DNA of 64,000 nucleotides. It comes from Zeimonas sp003577305 (GTDB lineage: Bacteria > Pseudomonadota > Gammaproteobacteria > Burkholderiales > Burkholderiaceae_E). This document shows positions 8,426 to 16,826 of this stretch, in pieces. Where the stretch lies: the NCBI GenBank assembly GCA_030263385.1, contig SZOX01000005.1, forward strand, positions 122,469 to 186,468, in the 5' to 3' direction. Each line of letters opens with the position of its first letter. Positions within the stretch are counted from its first letter, which is position 1. Position numbers and translations under genes: made by a program. The notes under the pieces are model-generated. The model was not told the origin of the DNA. It did not search any database and worked only from the letters and a program-made list of their open reading frames with translations.

Positions 8426-9157
8426 TTACCAGGAAGTGACGTCGTCGAGCGACGGGTCGGCTTTCGAGGGCCGGGGCAGCAGGCCGTCGACCTTCAGCGG
8501 GTTGTCGGCGCGCTCGAGTTCGTCGGGATGCACGCGCATCGCGGTACGCCGGCGCGGCAGGTAGTGGTTCGACGGCTGCGTGCCCCATTCGGGCATCAAG
8601 GCATAACCGGCGTTGTCGCGGATCGCCTGCGAGACCACCGAATCGGGATCGTGGATGTCGCCGAACAGCCGTGCGCCGGTCGGGCAGGCGAGCACGCAGG
8701 CCGGCTTGCGCTCCGCCTCGGGCCGGCTGGTGTCGTAGATGCGGTCGACGCACAGCGTGCACTTGGTCATGACCTTGCGCTCGGGGTCGATCTCGCGCAC
8801 CCCGTAGGGGCAGGCCCACGAGCAGTACTTGCAGCCGATGCACTTGTCGTAGTCGACCAGCACGATGCCGTCCTCGGCCCGCTTGTAGCTGGCCCCGGTC
8901 GGGCACACCGGGACGCAGGGCGGATCTTCGCAATGCAGGCAGGATTTCGGGAAGTGGACCGTCTGCGTGTCGGGGAACTCGCCGACCTCGAACGTCTGCA
9001 CGCGGTTGAAGAATGCGCCGCTCGGCTCGGCATCGTACGGGTTGACGTCGGCCAGCGGACCCGCCGCACCCGACGTGTTCCACTGCTTGCAGCTGGTCAC
9101 GCATGCGTGGCAGCCGACACAGACGTTCAGGTCGATGACCAGCGCGAGCTGCGTCAT
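8426..9157 (-). CDS. soeB: sulfite dehydrogenase (quinone) iron-sulfur subunit SoeB
   Basis: 243 residues from ATG 9157, which overlaps the soeA stop (ATGA). Four ferredoxin-type cysteine clusters are visible, beginning with CVGCHACVTSC (Cys13-Cys23) and continuing through CLHCEDPPCVPVC, CIGCKYCSWAC and CTLCVDRIYD...CVLAC. This is the standard layout for the electron-transfer subunit of DmsB/PsrB-like molybdoenzymes. It relays electrons from the molybdenum subunit to SoeC on the cytoplasmic side. A much longer open frame on this strand runs through soeA, but only this part is coding. Confidence 0.93.
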   Translation of the reverse strand: MTQLALVIDLNVCVGCHACVTSCKQWNTSGAAGPLADVNPYDAEPSGAFFNRVQTFEVGEFPDTQTVHFPKSCLHCEDPPCVPVCPTGASYKRAEDGIVLVDYDKCIGCKYCSWACPYGVREIDPERKVMTKCTLCVDRIYDTSRPEAERKPACVLACPTGARLFGDIHDPDSVVSQAIRDNAGYALMPEWGTQPSNHYLPRRRTAMRVHPDELERADNPLKVDGLLPRPSKADPSLDDVTSW

Positions 9158-12099
9158 GCGCGTCTCCCGCCGCCGGCGAACCAGGCCAGCATCCGCGGCC
9201 GGTATGCGGCTTTCGTGCCGGGAGCCGCAGGCACCGGCTCGAACTGCGGCCAGCTCTGCGCCGGCTCGTCGTCGGCGCGGTAGATGCGTACCCGCACGTC
9301 GTACCAGCCCGCCTGGCCGGTGACCGGGTCGGAGTTCGAGACGCCGCCTTCGTTGCCGATGCCCGGCAACTCCTCGGAGATCAGGTGGTTGAGCAGGAAG
9401 CCGCGGCGCGATTCGTTGGCGTCGGGCGCGAGACCCCAGGCGCCCGGCGCCTTGCCGATCGCGTTCCAGGTCCAGACCGTGCCCGGCTCGACCGCCTCCG
9501 AGTAGCTGGCCTGGCAACGCACGCGGCCCCATTGCGACTCGACCCACATCCAGCCGCCGTCGTCGATGCCGTGCGCCCGTGCCAGGCGCGGGTTCAGGTA
9601 GAGCTGGTTGTGGCTGTGGATCTGCCGCAGCCAGGCGTTCTGGGAATCCCAGGAGTGGTACATCGCCATCGGCCGCTGCGTGACGGCGCTCAGCGGATAG
9701 CGCACCCGGTCGGTGCGCTGTGCTTCGAGCGGCTCGAAGTAGAACGGCAGCGGATCGAAGAATTCGTCGACGCGCTTGCGCAGATGCTCGGGTGGCTTGC
9801 GCCACGGACCCTTGCCGCGCGCGGCGAGCCGGAACTTCTGCAGCACTTCGGAGTACAGGTGGATCAGGATCGGCTCGGCGTAGCGCGTGATCCGGTTGCG
9901 CAGCGACCACTCGAGGTAGCCCTTGTTCCAGTTGCGCATGTACTGGTACGAGGGCGGCAGCCTGTAGTGGTAGACGCAGTTGTTCTGCGCGTACATCTCC
10001 CACTGCCGCGGATTCGGCTCGCCGCGCATGAACTTCTCGCCGCCCTTGCCGCGCCAGCCGGCGAGGAACCCGATGCCCGAGCCCGGCTCGGTCTCGTAGT
10101 TGACGATGAAGTCCGGGTAGTCGCGATACCTGCGCGCGCCGTCGGGGCGCACGAAGGCGGGCAGCTTCAGGCGGCTGGCCAGTTCGATCAGCACTTCCTG
10201 GAACGGCTTGCACTGGCCGGTGGGCGGCACGACCGGAATGCGCACCGAGTCGACCGGGCCGTCGAACTCGGAGATCGGCCGGTCGAGCATCGACATCACG
10301 TCGTGACGCTCGAGATAGGTGGTATCGGGCAGGACCAGGTCGGCGAACGCCGTCATCTCCGACTGGAACGCGTCGGCGACCACGATGAAGGGGATCCTGT
10401 ACTCGCCGTCTTCGCCGCGGTCTTCGAGCATCGTGCGGACCTGCGACGTGTTCATCGTCGAGTTCCACGCCATGTTCGCCATGAAGATCATCAGCGTGTC
10501 GATCGGATAGGGGTCGCCGCGCCACGCGTTGGTGATCACGTTGTGCATCAGCCCGTGCACCGACAGCGGATACTCCCACGAGAACGCCTTGTCGATGCGC
10601 ACCGGCCTGCCGGCCTCGTCGACGAACAGGTCGTCGGGCTCGGCGGGCCAGCCGAGCGCGAGCCCGTCGAGCGGATGGCCCGGCTTGACCGCCAGCGGCG
10701 TGTTCGGCGTTTTCGCGCACGGCGGGATCGGCCGCGGAAACGGCGCCTTGTGCCGGAAGCCGCCGGGCCGGTCGATCGTGCCCAGCAGCGACATCAGGAT
10801 CGCGAGCGCGCGGATCGTGTGAAATCCGTTGGAGTGCGCCGCCAGCCCGCGCATTGCGTGGAACGCCACCGGGTTGCCGGTGACCGTGTCGTGTTCCTTG
10901 CCCCAGGCGTCGGTCCAGGCGATCGGGAGTTCGATCCGGTGGTCGCGGGCGGTGATGCCCATCTCGTGCGCGAGGCGGCGGATCGTCGCCGCCGGAATGC
11001 CGGTGATGGCCGACGCCCACTCGGGCGTGTAGTGCGCGACGCGGTCGCGCAGCAGCTGGAACGCGGGTTTGACCGTTCTGCCGTCGGGCAGGCGGAACTC
11101 GCCGTGCAGGTACGGGTCGGCGCCCTCGGAGTGCGTGACCACCGGGCCATTGGTGACGCGATCCCACCAGAGCTTGTCCTGCGGGTCGTAGCAGCCTTCT
11201 TCTTCGGGCACGTCGGTGCGCACGAACAGCCCCGCCTCGTCGTGCCCGTCGTCGGCGTTGACCAGCTGCCCGGCGTTGGTGTTTCGCACCAGGAAGTCGC
11301 GGTCGTACAGGCCCAGCGCGATGATCTCGTGGGTGAGCGCGAGCAGCAGCGCGCCGTCGGTGCCCGGGCGGATCGGCACCCACTCGTCGGCAATCGCCGA
11401 ATAGCCGGTACGCACCGGATTGATCGAGATGAACCGGCCGCCGTTGCGTTTGAACCTGGAGATGGCGATCTTCAGCGGGTTGGAGTGGTGGTCCTCGGCC
11501 GTGCCGATCATCACGAACAGCCGTGCGCGATCGAGGTCGGGGCCTCCGAACTCCCAGAACGAGCCGCCGATCGTGTAGATCATTCCTGCGGCCATGTTCA
11601 CCGAGCAGAAGCCGCCGTGCGCGGCGTAGTTCGGCGTGCCGAACTGGCGCGCGAACAGGCCGGTGAGCGCCTGCATCTGGTCGCGGCCGGTGAACAGCGC
11701 AAACTTCTTCGGATCGGTGGCGCGGATCTTCGCGAGCCGCTCTTCGAGCAGTGCGAACGCCTCGTCCCAGGAGATTTCCTCGAATTGCCCGCTGCCGCGT
11801 TCGGCGCCCGCCTTGCGTCGCAGCGGCCGGGTGAGCCGTGCCGGCGAGTACTGCTTCATGATGCCCGAGGAACCCTTGGCGCAGATCACCCCCTGGTTCA
11901 GCGGGTGGTCGGGGTTGCCTTCGATGTAGCGGACCTCGCCGTCGCGCAGATGCACCCGTATGCCACAGCGGCAGGCGCACATGTAGCAGGTGGTGTTGCG
12001 GACTTCGGTGCTGGCGTCGGGCAGCGGCGCCCGCAGAGGGTCGTGGATGGGCGAGGGTGGCATCTCCGAAGCGATACTAGGTGATCGCGAAAGGGGCAT
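9154..12099 (-). CDS. soeA: sulfite dehydrogenase (quinone) molybdopterin subunit SoeA
   Basis: 981 residues if started at ATG 12099; ATG 12063 is an equally plausible start. No Tat signal is present, fitting the cytoplasmic SoeA rather than periplasmic PsrA/PhsA. The N-terminal 4Fe-4S motif is C38-x2-C41-x3-C45, followed by a fourth Cys in GVICAKGSSG. The molybdopterin guanine dinucleotide domains follow (LFVMIGTAEDHHSNPLK; SWEYPLSVHGLMHNVITNAW; MAMYHSWDSQNAWLRQIH near the C terminus). SoeABC oxidises sulfite to sulfate and feeds quinone. First gene of the soeABC group, divergent from the sensor kinase. Confidence 0.92.
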   Translation of the reverse strand: MPLSRSPSIASEMPPSPIHDPLRAPLPDASTEVRNTTCYMCACRCGIRVHLRDGEVRYIEGNPDHPLNQGVICAKGSSGIMKQYSPARLTRPLRRKAGAERGSGQFEEISWDEAFALLEERLAKIRATDPKKFALFTGRDQMQALTGLFARQFGTPNYAAHGGFCSVNMAAGMIYTIGGSFWEFGGPDLDRARLFVMIGTAEDHHSNPLKIAISRFKRNGGRFISINPVRTGYSAIADEWVPIRPGTDGALLLALTHEIIALGLYDRDFLVRNTNAGQLVNADDGHDEAGLFVRTDVPEEEGCYDPQDKLWWDRVTNGPVVTHSEGADPYLHGEFRLPDGRTVKPAFQLLRDRVAHYTPEWASAITGIPAATIRRLAHEMGITARDHRIELPIAWTDAWGKEHDTVTGNPVAFHAMRGLAAHSNGFHTIRALAILMSLLGTIDRPGGFRHKAPFPRPIPPCAKTPNTPLAVKPGHPLDGLALGWPAEPDDLFVDEAGRPVRIDKAFSWEYPLSVHGLMHNVITNAWRGDPYPIDTLMIFMANMAWNSTMNTSQVRTMLEDRGEDGEYRIPFIVVADAFQSEMTAFADLVLPDTTYLERHDVMSMLDRPISEFDGPVDSVRIPVVPPTGQCKPFQEVLIELASRLKLPAFVRPDGARRYRDYPDFIVNYETEPGSGIGFLAGWRGKGGEKFMRGEPNPRQWEMYAQNNCVYHYRLPPSYQYMRNWNKGYLEWSLRNRITRYAEPILIHLYSEVLQKFRLAARGKGPWRKPPEHLRKRVDEFFDPLPFYFEPLEAQRTDRVRYPLSAVTQRPMAMYHSWDSQNAWLRQIHSHNQLYLNPRLARAHGIDDGGWMWVESQWGRVRCQASYSEAVEPGTVWTWNAIGKAPGAWGLAPDANESRRGFLLNHLISEELPGIGNEGGVSNSDPVTGQAGWYDVRVRIYRADDEPAQSWPQFEPVPAAPGTKAAYRPRMLAWFAGGGRRA

Positions 12100-12127
12100 C
12101 CATAAGCATTCCGGGGAGTCGTTCCAT

Positions 12128-12142
12128 TATCCGTTTGGGGGA
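12128..12142. promoter_or_regulatory. candidate operator shared with the dsr promoter (TATCCGTTTGGGGGA)
   Basis: A 15-base motif in the divergent spacer between soeA (minus) and the sensor kinase gene (plus). It matches TACCCGTTTGGGGTA at 27703-27717, upstream of dsrA, at 13 of 15 positions. The dsr copy is a perfect TACCC/GGGTA inverted repeat; this copy is a weaker one. The half-site resembles the TACYYMT heptamers bound by NarL-type regulators, and a NarL-type regulator is encoded at 13466. Binding is inferred, not shown. Confidence 0.45.
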
Positions 12143-12192
12143 TCGGCGTGTAATATCGGGTCACGGGGCCACCCGCAGAGGAGCCGCAGGAG

Positions 12193-13473
12193 ATGGCGTT
12201 TTCGGATTCCGGAAGAGTCCCGGGCAGATCACCGGATGCGGCGACGCTGGTCGACGCACCGCCCAGCGCGCGCGCCGGCAAGGTGGTGCGGGTGGTGCCG
12301 ATCGCCGACAACCGCATCCGTCGCCCGGATGCGCGCGGCGCGACGGCGCCCGCGGTCTCCGGGGTTGGCGGCACGCCGCAATCGATGCTCGACGCCTTTC
12401 TCGTCACCGTCGTCAGGTTGGCGGGTGCACGGGCCGGGGCAGTGCGCGCGCTCACCCCCGAGGGCGACAAGCTGCGCCTGGTCGCGGCCTGGGGGCTGCC
12501 CGACGAAGTCCTCGCGCGCGAGGCGCTGATCGGCCCCTGCGGCGTGTGCGGCGATGCGCTTCAGGGTGACACCGTCCGCGTGGCCGACAGCGCATCGCCG
12601 TGCGGGACGCTCGCGGTCGACAGCTTCTTCGAGCAGGTCTGCACCGGAACCGTCGCGGTGCCGCTCGAGTACAAGGGGCGTTCGGTCGGGGTCTTCACGC
12701 TGTTCTTCGACGGCGTGCACAGCCTGCGCGGGGAGGTGATCCACCTGTTGCGCCCGGTCGGCCAGCTGTTCGGCCTGGCGCTGGAAAACGCCAGGCTCGA
12801 GCGCGAGAACCTGCAGTCGAGCCTGGTGCAGGAACGTCAGACGATCGCCGGCGAGCTGCACGACTCGCTCGCCCAATCGCTCACCTTCGTGCGCATGCGC
12901 ATGCCGCTGCTGCAGGACGCCATCGCGCAGCAGGACACCGCGCGCGCGCAGAAGTACTGCGAGGACGTCAACGAGGAACTCGGCAGCGCCAACCGCCGCA
13001 TGCGCGAGCTGATCACCCATTTCCGGGCCGGCATGGACGCGCAGGGGCTGCACCGCGCGCTCGAGCAGATTGCCGACACCTTCTACGAGCGCACCGGCGT
13101 CGCCCTCGAGTTCGACTGCCGCATCCCCGAGTTGCGTCTGCCGGCCGAAGTCGAGGTGCAGGCTTTCCACATCCTGCAGGAGGCGCTGGCGAACGTGCGC
13201 CGGCACTCGGGTGCGCGCCGCGCGTGGTTGCGCATCGAGCGCGACGGCCCCGATGTGGTCTTCAGCGTGCGCGACGATGGCCGCGGGTTCATGCAGCCCG
13301 CCGCTTGCGGCAAGCGCGCCGCGCGCCCCGGCTTCGGGCTGGAGATCATGCGCGAGCGCGCGCAGGCAATCGGCGCGCGCGTCGCGTTCGAGAGTCCGCC
13401 CTCGGGCGGCGCGCGCGTCGTGGTGCGCATTCCGGCGGGCGAACCCGTGACAGCCGAGGCGCGCCATGGCTGA
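12193..13473 (+). CDS. NarX/NreB-like soluble sensor histidine kinase with GAF domain
   Basis: 426 residues with no membrane segment. A disordered N terminus is followed by a GAF-type sensor (about residues 65-200). The HisKA_3 dimerisation box is ERQTIAGELHDSLAQSL with phospho-acceptor His223, and the HATPase domain contains EALANVRRHSGAR (N box), VRDDGRGF and GFGLEIMRERA (G boxes). The GAF domain has four cysteines at 116, 119 (CxxC), 137 and 150, a possible metal, Fe-S or thiol-redox site. It overlaps the response regulator gene by 8 bases and is divergent from soeA. It probably controls sulfur-oxidation genes; this is inferred from position and from the shared motif. Confidence 0.88.
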   Translation: MAFSDSGRVPGRSPDAATLVDAPPSARAGKVVRVVPIADNRIRRPDARGATAPAVSGVGGTPQSMLDAFLVTVVRLAGARAGAVRALTPEGDKLRLVAAWGLPDEVLAREALIGPCGVCGDALQGDTVRVADSASPCGTLAVDSFFEQVCTGTVAVPLEYKGRSVGVFTLFFDGVHSLRGEVIHLLRPVGQLFGLALENARLERENLQSSLVQERQTIAGELHDSLAQSLTFVRMRMPLLQDAIAQQDTARAQKYCEDVNEELGSANRRMRELITHFRAGMDAQGLHRALEQIADTFYERTGVALEFDCRIPELRLPAEVEVQAFHILQEALANVRRHSGARRAWLRIERDGPDVVFSVRDDGRGFMQPAACGKRAARPGFGLEIMRERAQAIGARVAFESPPSGGARVVVRIPAGEPVTAEARHG

Positions 13474-14179
13474 GCCGCTGCGTGTTGCGCTGGTCGACGA
13501 CCACGGGCTGTGCCGGCGCGGGCTCGGCGAACTGCTCGAATTGCGCGCGGGGATGAAGGTGGTCGCGACCACCGGCAATCCCGAGGAAGGCATCGAGATG
13601 ATCCAGGCGCATCTGCCCGACCTCGCGGTGATCGACCTGCGGATGCCGCAACTCGACGGACTGAGGCTGTTGCGCGGGCTGCGCGACGCGGGCTGCCCGG
13701 TGCCGGTAGTGATCCTCACGATGAGCGACTCGCGCGAAGACCTCGCGGCCGCACTGCGCATGGGCGCGCGCGGCTACCTGCTCAAGGACATGGATCCGCA
13801 GGACGTGATCGACGCGATCGGCCGCGCAGCGCGCGGAGAACTGGTGGTGGCGCCTGCGATGGCCACCAAGCTGGCCGGGCTCCTCGAAGAGGGGCCGCAG
13901 CGCGCGGCGCCCGGCAGCTCGCTCGAGCAGCTGACGGTACGCGAGCGCGAGATCCTCGCGCAGGTGGCGCGCGGCCTGAGCAACAAGGCGATCGCCCGCG
14001 AACTGGGCATCAGCCACGACACGGTCAAGCTTCACGTGCGCCACATCCTGTCGAAGCTCGGCTTCTCCTCGCGCGTCGAGGCGGCAGTATTCGCGATCGA
14101 GAACCGCATAGGCGAGGGCGGGCGCGCCGCCGGCGACGACACCGACACGCCCGCGGCGCGCCTGGTGCACTCGCGCTAG
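13466..14179 (+). CDS. NarL/FixJ-family response regulator
   Basis: 237 residues. Receiver domain residues 5-120 with acidic pair Asp11/Asp12, phospho-acceptor Asp57 (AVIDLRMP), Thr in ILTMSD and Lys in GYLLKD. The C-terminal LuxR-type helix-turn-helix contains LTVREREILAQVARGLSNKAIA and HDTVKLHVRHILSKLGFSSR. It is translated in an 8-base overlap with the kinase, so it is its cognate partner. The likely targets are the adjacent soe genes and perhaps dsr, because the same 15-base motif lies in both promoters. A short charged tail (residues about 215-237) is variable. Confidence 0.9.
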   Translation: MAEPLRVALVDDHGLCRRGLGELLELRAGMKVVATTGNPEEGIEMIQAHLPDLAVIDLRMPQLDGLRLLRGLRDAGCPVPVVILTMSDSREDLAAALRMGARGYLLKDMDPQDVIDAIGRAARGELVVAPAMATKLAGLLEEGPQRAAPGSSLEQLTVREREILAQVARGLSNKAIARELGISHDTVKLHVRHILSKLGFSSRVEAAVFAIENRIGEGGRAAGDDTDTPAARLVHSR

Positions 14180-14213
14180 GGCGGCTGCCCGGCTTCGGGG
14201 TTCGAGACGCCGG

Positions 14214-15056
14214 TCAGGCCGCGATCGTCTCGCCGCTGCTGTGCGCTTCGAGCGTGCGCTCGAACCACTTCAGCTTCTCGCGCAGGCGCACGACTTCGCC
14301 GACGATGATCAGCGTGGGTGGCGCGAGCCGGGCCTGCGCCGCGAGCGCGGGCAGCGTGTGCAGCGTACCGGTCACGATGCGCTGGCAGCGTTGCGTGCCT
14401 TTCTGCACGATCGCCGCCGGCGTTGCTTCGTCCAGACCGTGCTCGGCGAGTTTCGCGCACAACTCGGCCAGCCCCTGGAAGCCCATGTAGCAGACCAGTG
14501 TCTGGCCGGGCCGCGCCAGCGCGGGCCAGTCGAGGTTCATCGTGCCGTCGCGCAGGTGTCCGGTGACCAGCATGCAGGCATGCGCGTGGTCGCGGTGCGT
14601 GAGGGGGATACCGGTGTAGGCGGCAACGCCCGCGGCCGCGGTGATGCCGGGGACGACCTGGAAGCGCACGCCGTGCTCCGACAGCGTCTCGATTTCCTCG
14701 CCGCCGCGGCCGAAGATGAACGGGTCGCCGCCTTTGAGCCTGACCACCCGGTGGCCGGCATGCGCGAGGTCGACCATCAGTTCGTTGATGGCTTCCTGGC
14801 GCATCGTGTGGCGGTTGCGCTCCTTGCCGACGTAGATGCGCTGCGCGGCCGGGCCGACCAGCGCCATGATCTCGGGCGAGACGAGGTTGTCGTAGAGCAC
14901 CACGTCGGCCTGCTGCATCAGGCGCAGCGCCTTGAGTGTGAGCAGTTCGGGGTCGCCCGGGCCGGTGCCGACCAGTGCCACCTCGCCGGGCGCGAGCGGC
15001 GCCGCGGCCTCGGGCGTCGCGGCCTGGGGGAGCGGGGAGCTGGGAGCCACGTCCAT
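14214..15056 (-). CDS. cobA: uroporphyrinogen-III C-methyltransferase (SUMT)
   Basis: 280 residues. It methylates uroporphyrinogen III at C-2 and C-7 to precorrin-2 using S-adenosylmethionine, the entry step to siroheme. The SUMT motifs are VALVGTGPGDPELLTLKAL (start of domain), DVVLYDNLVSPEIM, VVRLKGGDPFIFGRGGEE and VVPGITAAAGVAAYTGIPLTHRD. It is not fused to CysG oxidase/ferrochelatase. It ends the dsr operon, 17 bases after dsrR, which makes sense because DsrAB needs siroheme in large amounts. ATG 15056 was chosen because the longer frame runs into dsrN. Confidence 0.94.
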   Translation of the reverse strand: MDVAPSSPLPQAATPEAAAPLAPGEVALVGTGPGDPELLTLKALRLMQQADVVLYDNLVSPEIMALVGPAAQRIYVGKERNRHTMRQEAINELMVDLAHAGHRVVRLKGGDPFIFGRGGEEIETLSEHGVRFQVVPGITAAAGVAAYTGIPLTHRDHAHACMLVTGHLRDGTMNLDWPALARPGQTLVCYMGFQGLAELCAKLAEHGLDEATPAAIVQKGTQRCQRIVTGTLHTLPALAAQARLAPPTLIIVGEVVRLREKLKWFERTLEAHSSGETIAA

Positions 15057-15073
15057 CGGTTGCCTCCGGCGGG

Positions 15074-15373
15074 TCAGCCTTCGTGCCGCGGGTCGCGGCC
15101 GAAGACGAAGCGGTATTCGGCGGGCGCGGTCTCGACGTAGTCGAGCACGGTGCCCGCGAGCGGCTCGCGCGACGGGGGCGAGACGAGCAGGATCACGCCC
15201 TCGCTGCGAATCTCCTCGTCCTGCTCGCGCCGATCGTCGAAACCCATGCCGATCTCGAGGGTGCCGGTCTCGTCGTCGTGCCGGGCAGCCACCCGCAGCA
15301 AGGGCTCTTCCATGCCTGCCTGCTCGGCGGCGATCAGGATCTGGCGCGCAGCGGCGGGGGTAACGGTGATCAT
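15074..15373 (-). CDS. dsrR: DsrR, IscA-like protein without cysteines
   Basis: 99 residues. The A-type (IscA/HesB) fold is suggested by MITVTPAAARQILIAAEQAG at the start and by overall length. However, no cysteine is present anywhere, whereas IscA carriers use three. Loss of the cysteines is the known hallmark of DsrR of Allochromatium vinosum, which is needed for dsr expression at a post-transcriptional level rather than for Fe-S assembly. ATG overlaps the dsrN stop (ATGA). Position directly after dsrN supports the name. Confidence 0.85.
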   Translation of the reverse strand: MITVTPAAARQILIAAEQAGMEEPLLRVAARHDDETGTLEIGMGFDDRREQDEEIRSEGVILLVSPPSREPLAGTVLDYVETAPAEYRFVFGRDPRHEG

Positions 15374-16818
15374 GGGGTGCACTCGGTGAGGGTGGGCCGC
15401 TCGCGGCGCGCCAACGCGACGCCGCGGACGAACTGGACGAAGCGCTGCGGCCAGCGGTTTCCGCCGACGCTGCGCAGGTGCGCGTACGAGGCCAGCACGT
15501 TGCGATGAACGATGCCGTCGTACGAGCCGTCGATGCCGTGGCCGCGCACGACGCGATAAGCATGACGCAGCCCGGGTGCGACGTTCTCGAGCCCGGAATG
15601 ATGGAACTCGTGTCCGTGCACCGTGGCGACAGGCCCGCCGGGCCATGGGAACGCGTCGGTTTCGCGCAGCGTGACATAGCCGCGGCCGACCGCGCGCTCG
15701 TGCATGACGACGTCGGCGGGGATTGCGCCGACCATCTCGTGGCGCTCGCCGTGCCAGCGGATCGAGCGAGCGAGGTACATCAGCCCGCCGCATTCGGCGT
15801 ACACGGGCAGGCCCGCCTCGATGCGCTCGCGCAGCGCGCTGCGCAGCGTGTGGTTGGCGGCCAGCCGCGCAGCCAGCGTCTCGGGAAAACCGCCGCCGAT
15901 GAACAGCCCGTCGACTTCGGGCGGCGCGGCATCGCGCAGCGTGTCGAAGGGCACCAGTTCGGCGCCGGCCGCCTGCAGCGCTTCCAGGTCGTCGACGTAG
16001 TAGAAGCCGAAGGCTTCGTCGCGCGCGATGCCGATGCGCAGCGGCGCCTCGTCGGCGGGCAACGCGGCGGCCGGCAACGCGGCGGTGGACGGCCCGGCGA
16101 CGAGCGGGCTCGCGGCGTGCGGTTCCGGTTCGGCGACGTGAGTGGCGGTCGCGGCGAGCAGCGCATCGAGGTCCACACCCGCGGCGACCGCTTCGGCAAG
16201 TGTCTCGACGATGCGTGCCGCATCCTGCGCTTCGTTGCCCGGCACCAGGCCGAGGTGGCGCTCGACGATCGCCAGCCGCGGATTCTCGCCGATCGCGCCC
16301 AGCACCGGCACGTCGGTGTAGCGCTCGAGCGCCTCGCGCAGCCGGCGCTCGTGGCGCGCGCCGCCGACGCGATTGAGGATCACGCCGGCGATGCGCAGTC
16401 GCGGCTCGAACGCCTGGTAGCCGAGCACCAGCGGCGCGATGCCGCGCGCGGTGCCGCGCGTGTCGAGCACCAGCACTGCAGGCAGGCCGAGCCGGCAGGC
16501 GAGCGCCGCGTTGCTGTCGCTGCCGTCGGCCGCCATGCCGTCGTGAAGCCCGAGGTTGCCTTCGACCAGGCTGGCATCGGCGCGGTGCGCGTGGCGCAGG
16601 AAAGCCGCCTCGATCTCGCCGGGCCCGGCCAGGTGCGGATCGAGGTTGCGACAGGCGCGGCCGGCGGCCAGCGTGAGCCACATCGGGTCGATGTAGTCGG
16701 GGCCCTTCTTGAACGGCTGCACCGACAGGCCGCGACGGCGCAGTGCGGCGCACAGACCGATCGAAACCGTCGTCTTGCCCGAAGAACGATGCGCTGCGGA
16801 GACGAGCCAGCGACTCAT
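15370..16818 (-). CDS. dsrN: DsrN, siroheme amidase (cobyrinate a,c-diamide synthase-like)
   Basis: 482 residues. It uses glutamine and ATP to amidate siroheme, giving the siroheme amide of DsrAB. The N-terminal dethiobiotin-synthase-like ATPase domain starts VSAAHRSSGKTTVSIGLCAAL (P-loop) with KKGPDYIDPMW. The C-terminal class-I glutamine amidotransferase domain has PVYAECGGLMYLA (nucleophile Cys) and VHGHEFHHSG. A low-complexity Ala/Pro linker lies between them (about residues 245-280). ATG 16818 is 8 bases after the dsrP stop. Confidence 0.93.
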   Translation of the reverse strand: MSRWLVSAAHRSSGKTTVSIGLCAALRRRGLSVQPFKKGPDYIDPMWLTLAAGRACRNLDPHLAGPGEIEAAFLRHAHRADASLVEGNLGLHDGMAADGSDSNAALACRLGLPAVLVLDTRGTARGIAPLVLGYQAFEPRLRIAGVILNRVGGARHERRLREALERYTDVPVLGAIGENPRLAIVERHLGLVPGNEAQDAARIVETLAEAVAAGVDLDALLAATATHVAEPEPHAASPLVAGPSTAALPAAALPADEAPLRIGIARDEAFGFYYVDDLEALQAAGAELVPFDTLRDAAPPEVDGLFIGGGFPETLAARLAANHTLRSALRERIEAGLPVYAECGGLMYLARSIRWHGERHEMVGAIPADVVMHERAVGRGYVTLRETDAFPWPGGPVATVHGHEFHHSGLENVAPGLRHAYRVVRGHGIDGSYDGIVHRNVLASYAHLRSVGGNRWPQRFVQFVRGVALARRERPTLTECTP

Positions 16819-16826
16819 CGCGATGC

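Noticed and set aside
9154..11980. Very long overlapping open frames antisense or out of frame to soeA and other GC-rich genes
   Set aside because: They are Arg/Ala/Pro-rich shadows of real genes in GC-rich DNA, with no domains or ribosome sites.
7434..12099. Periplasmic polysulfide/thiosulfate reductase (PsrABC/PhsABC) instead of SoeABC
   Set aside because: The molybdenum subunit lacks a Tat signal and the operon abuts sat-aprMBA, which fits cytoplasmic sulfite oxidation.
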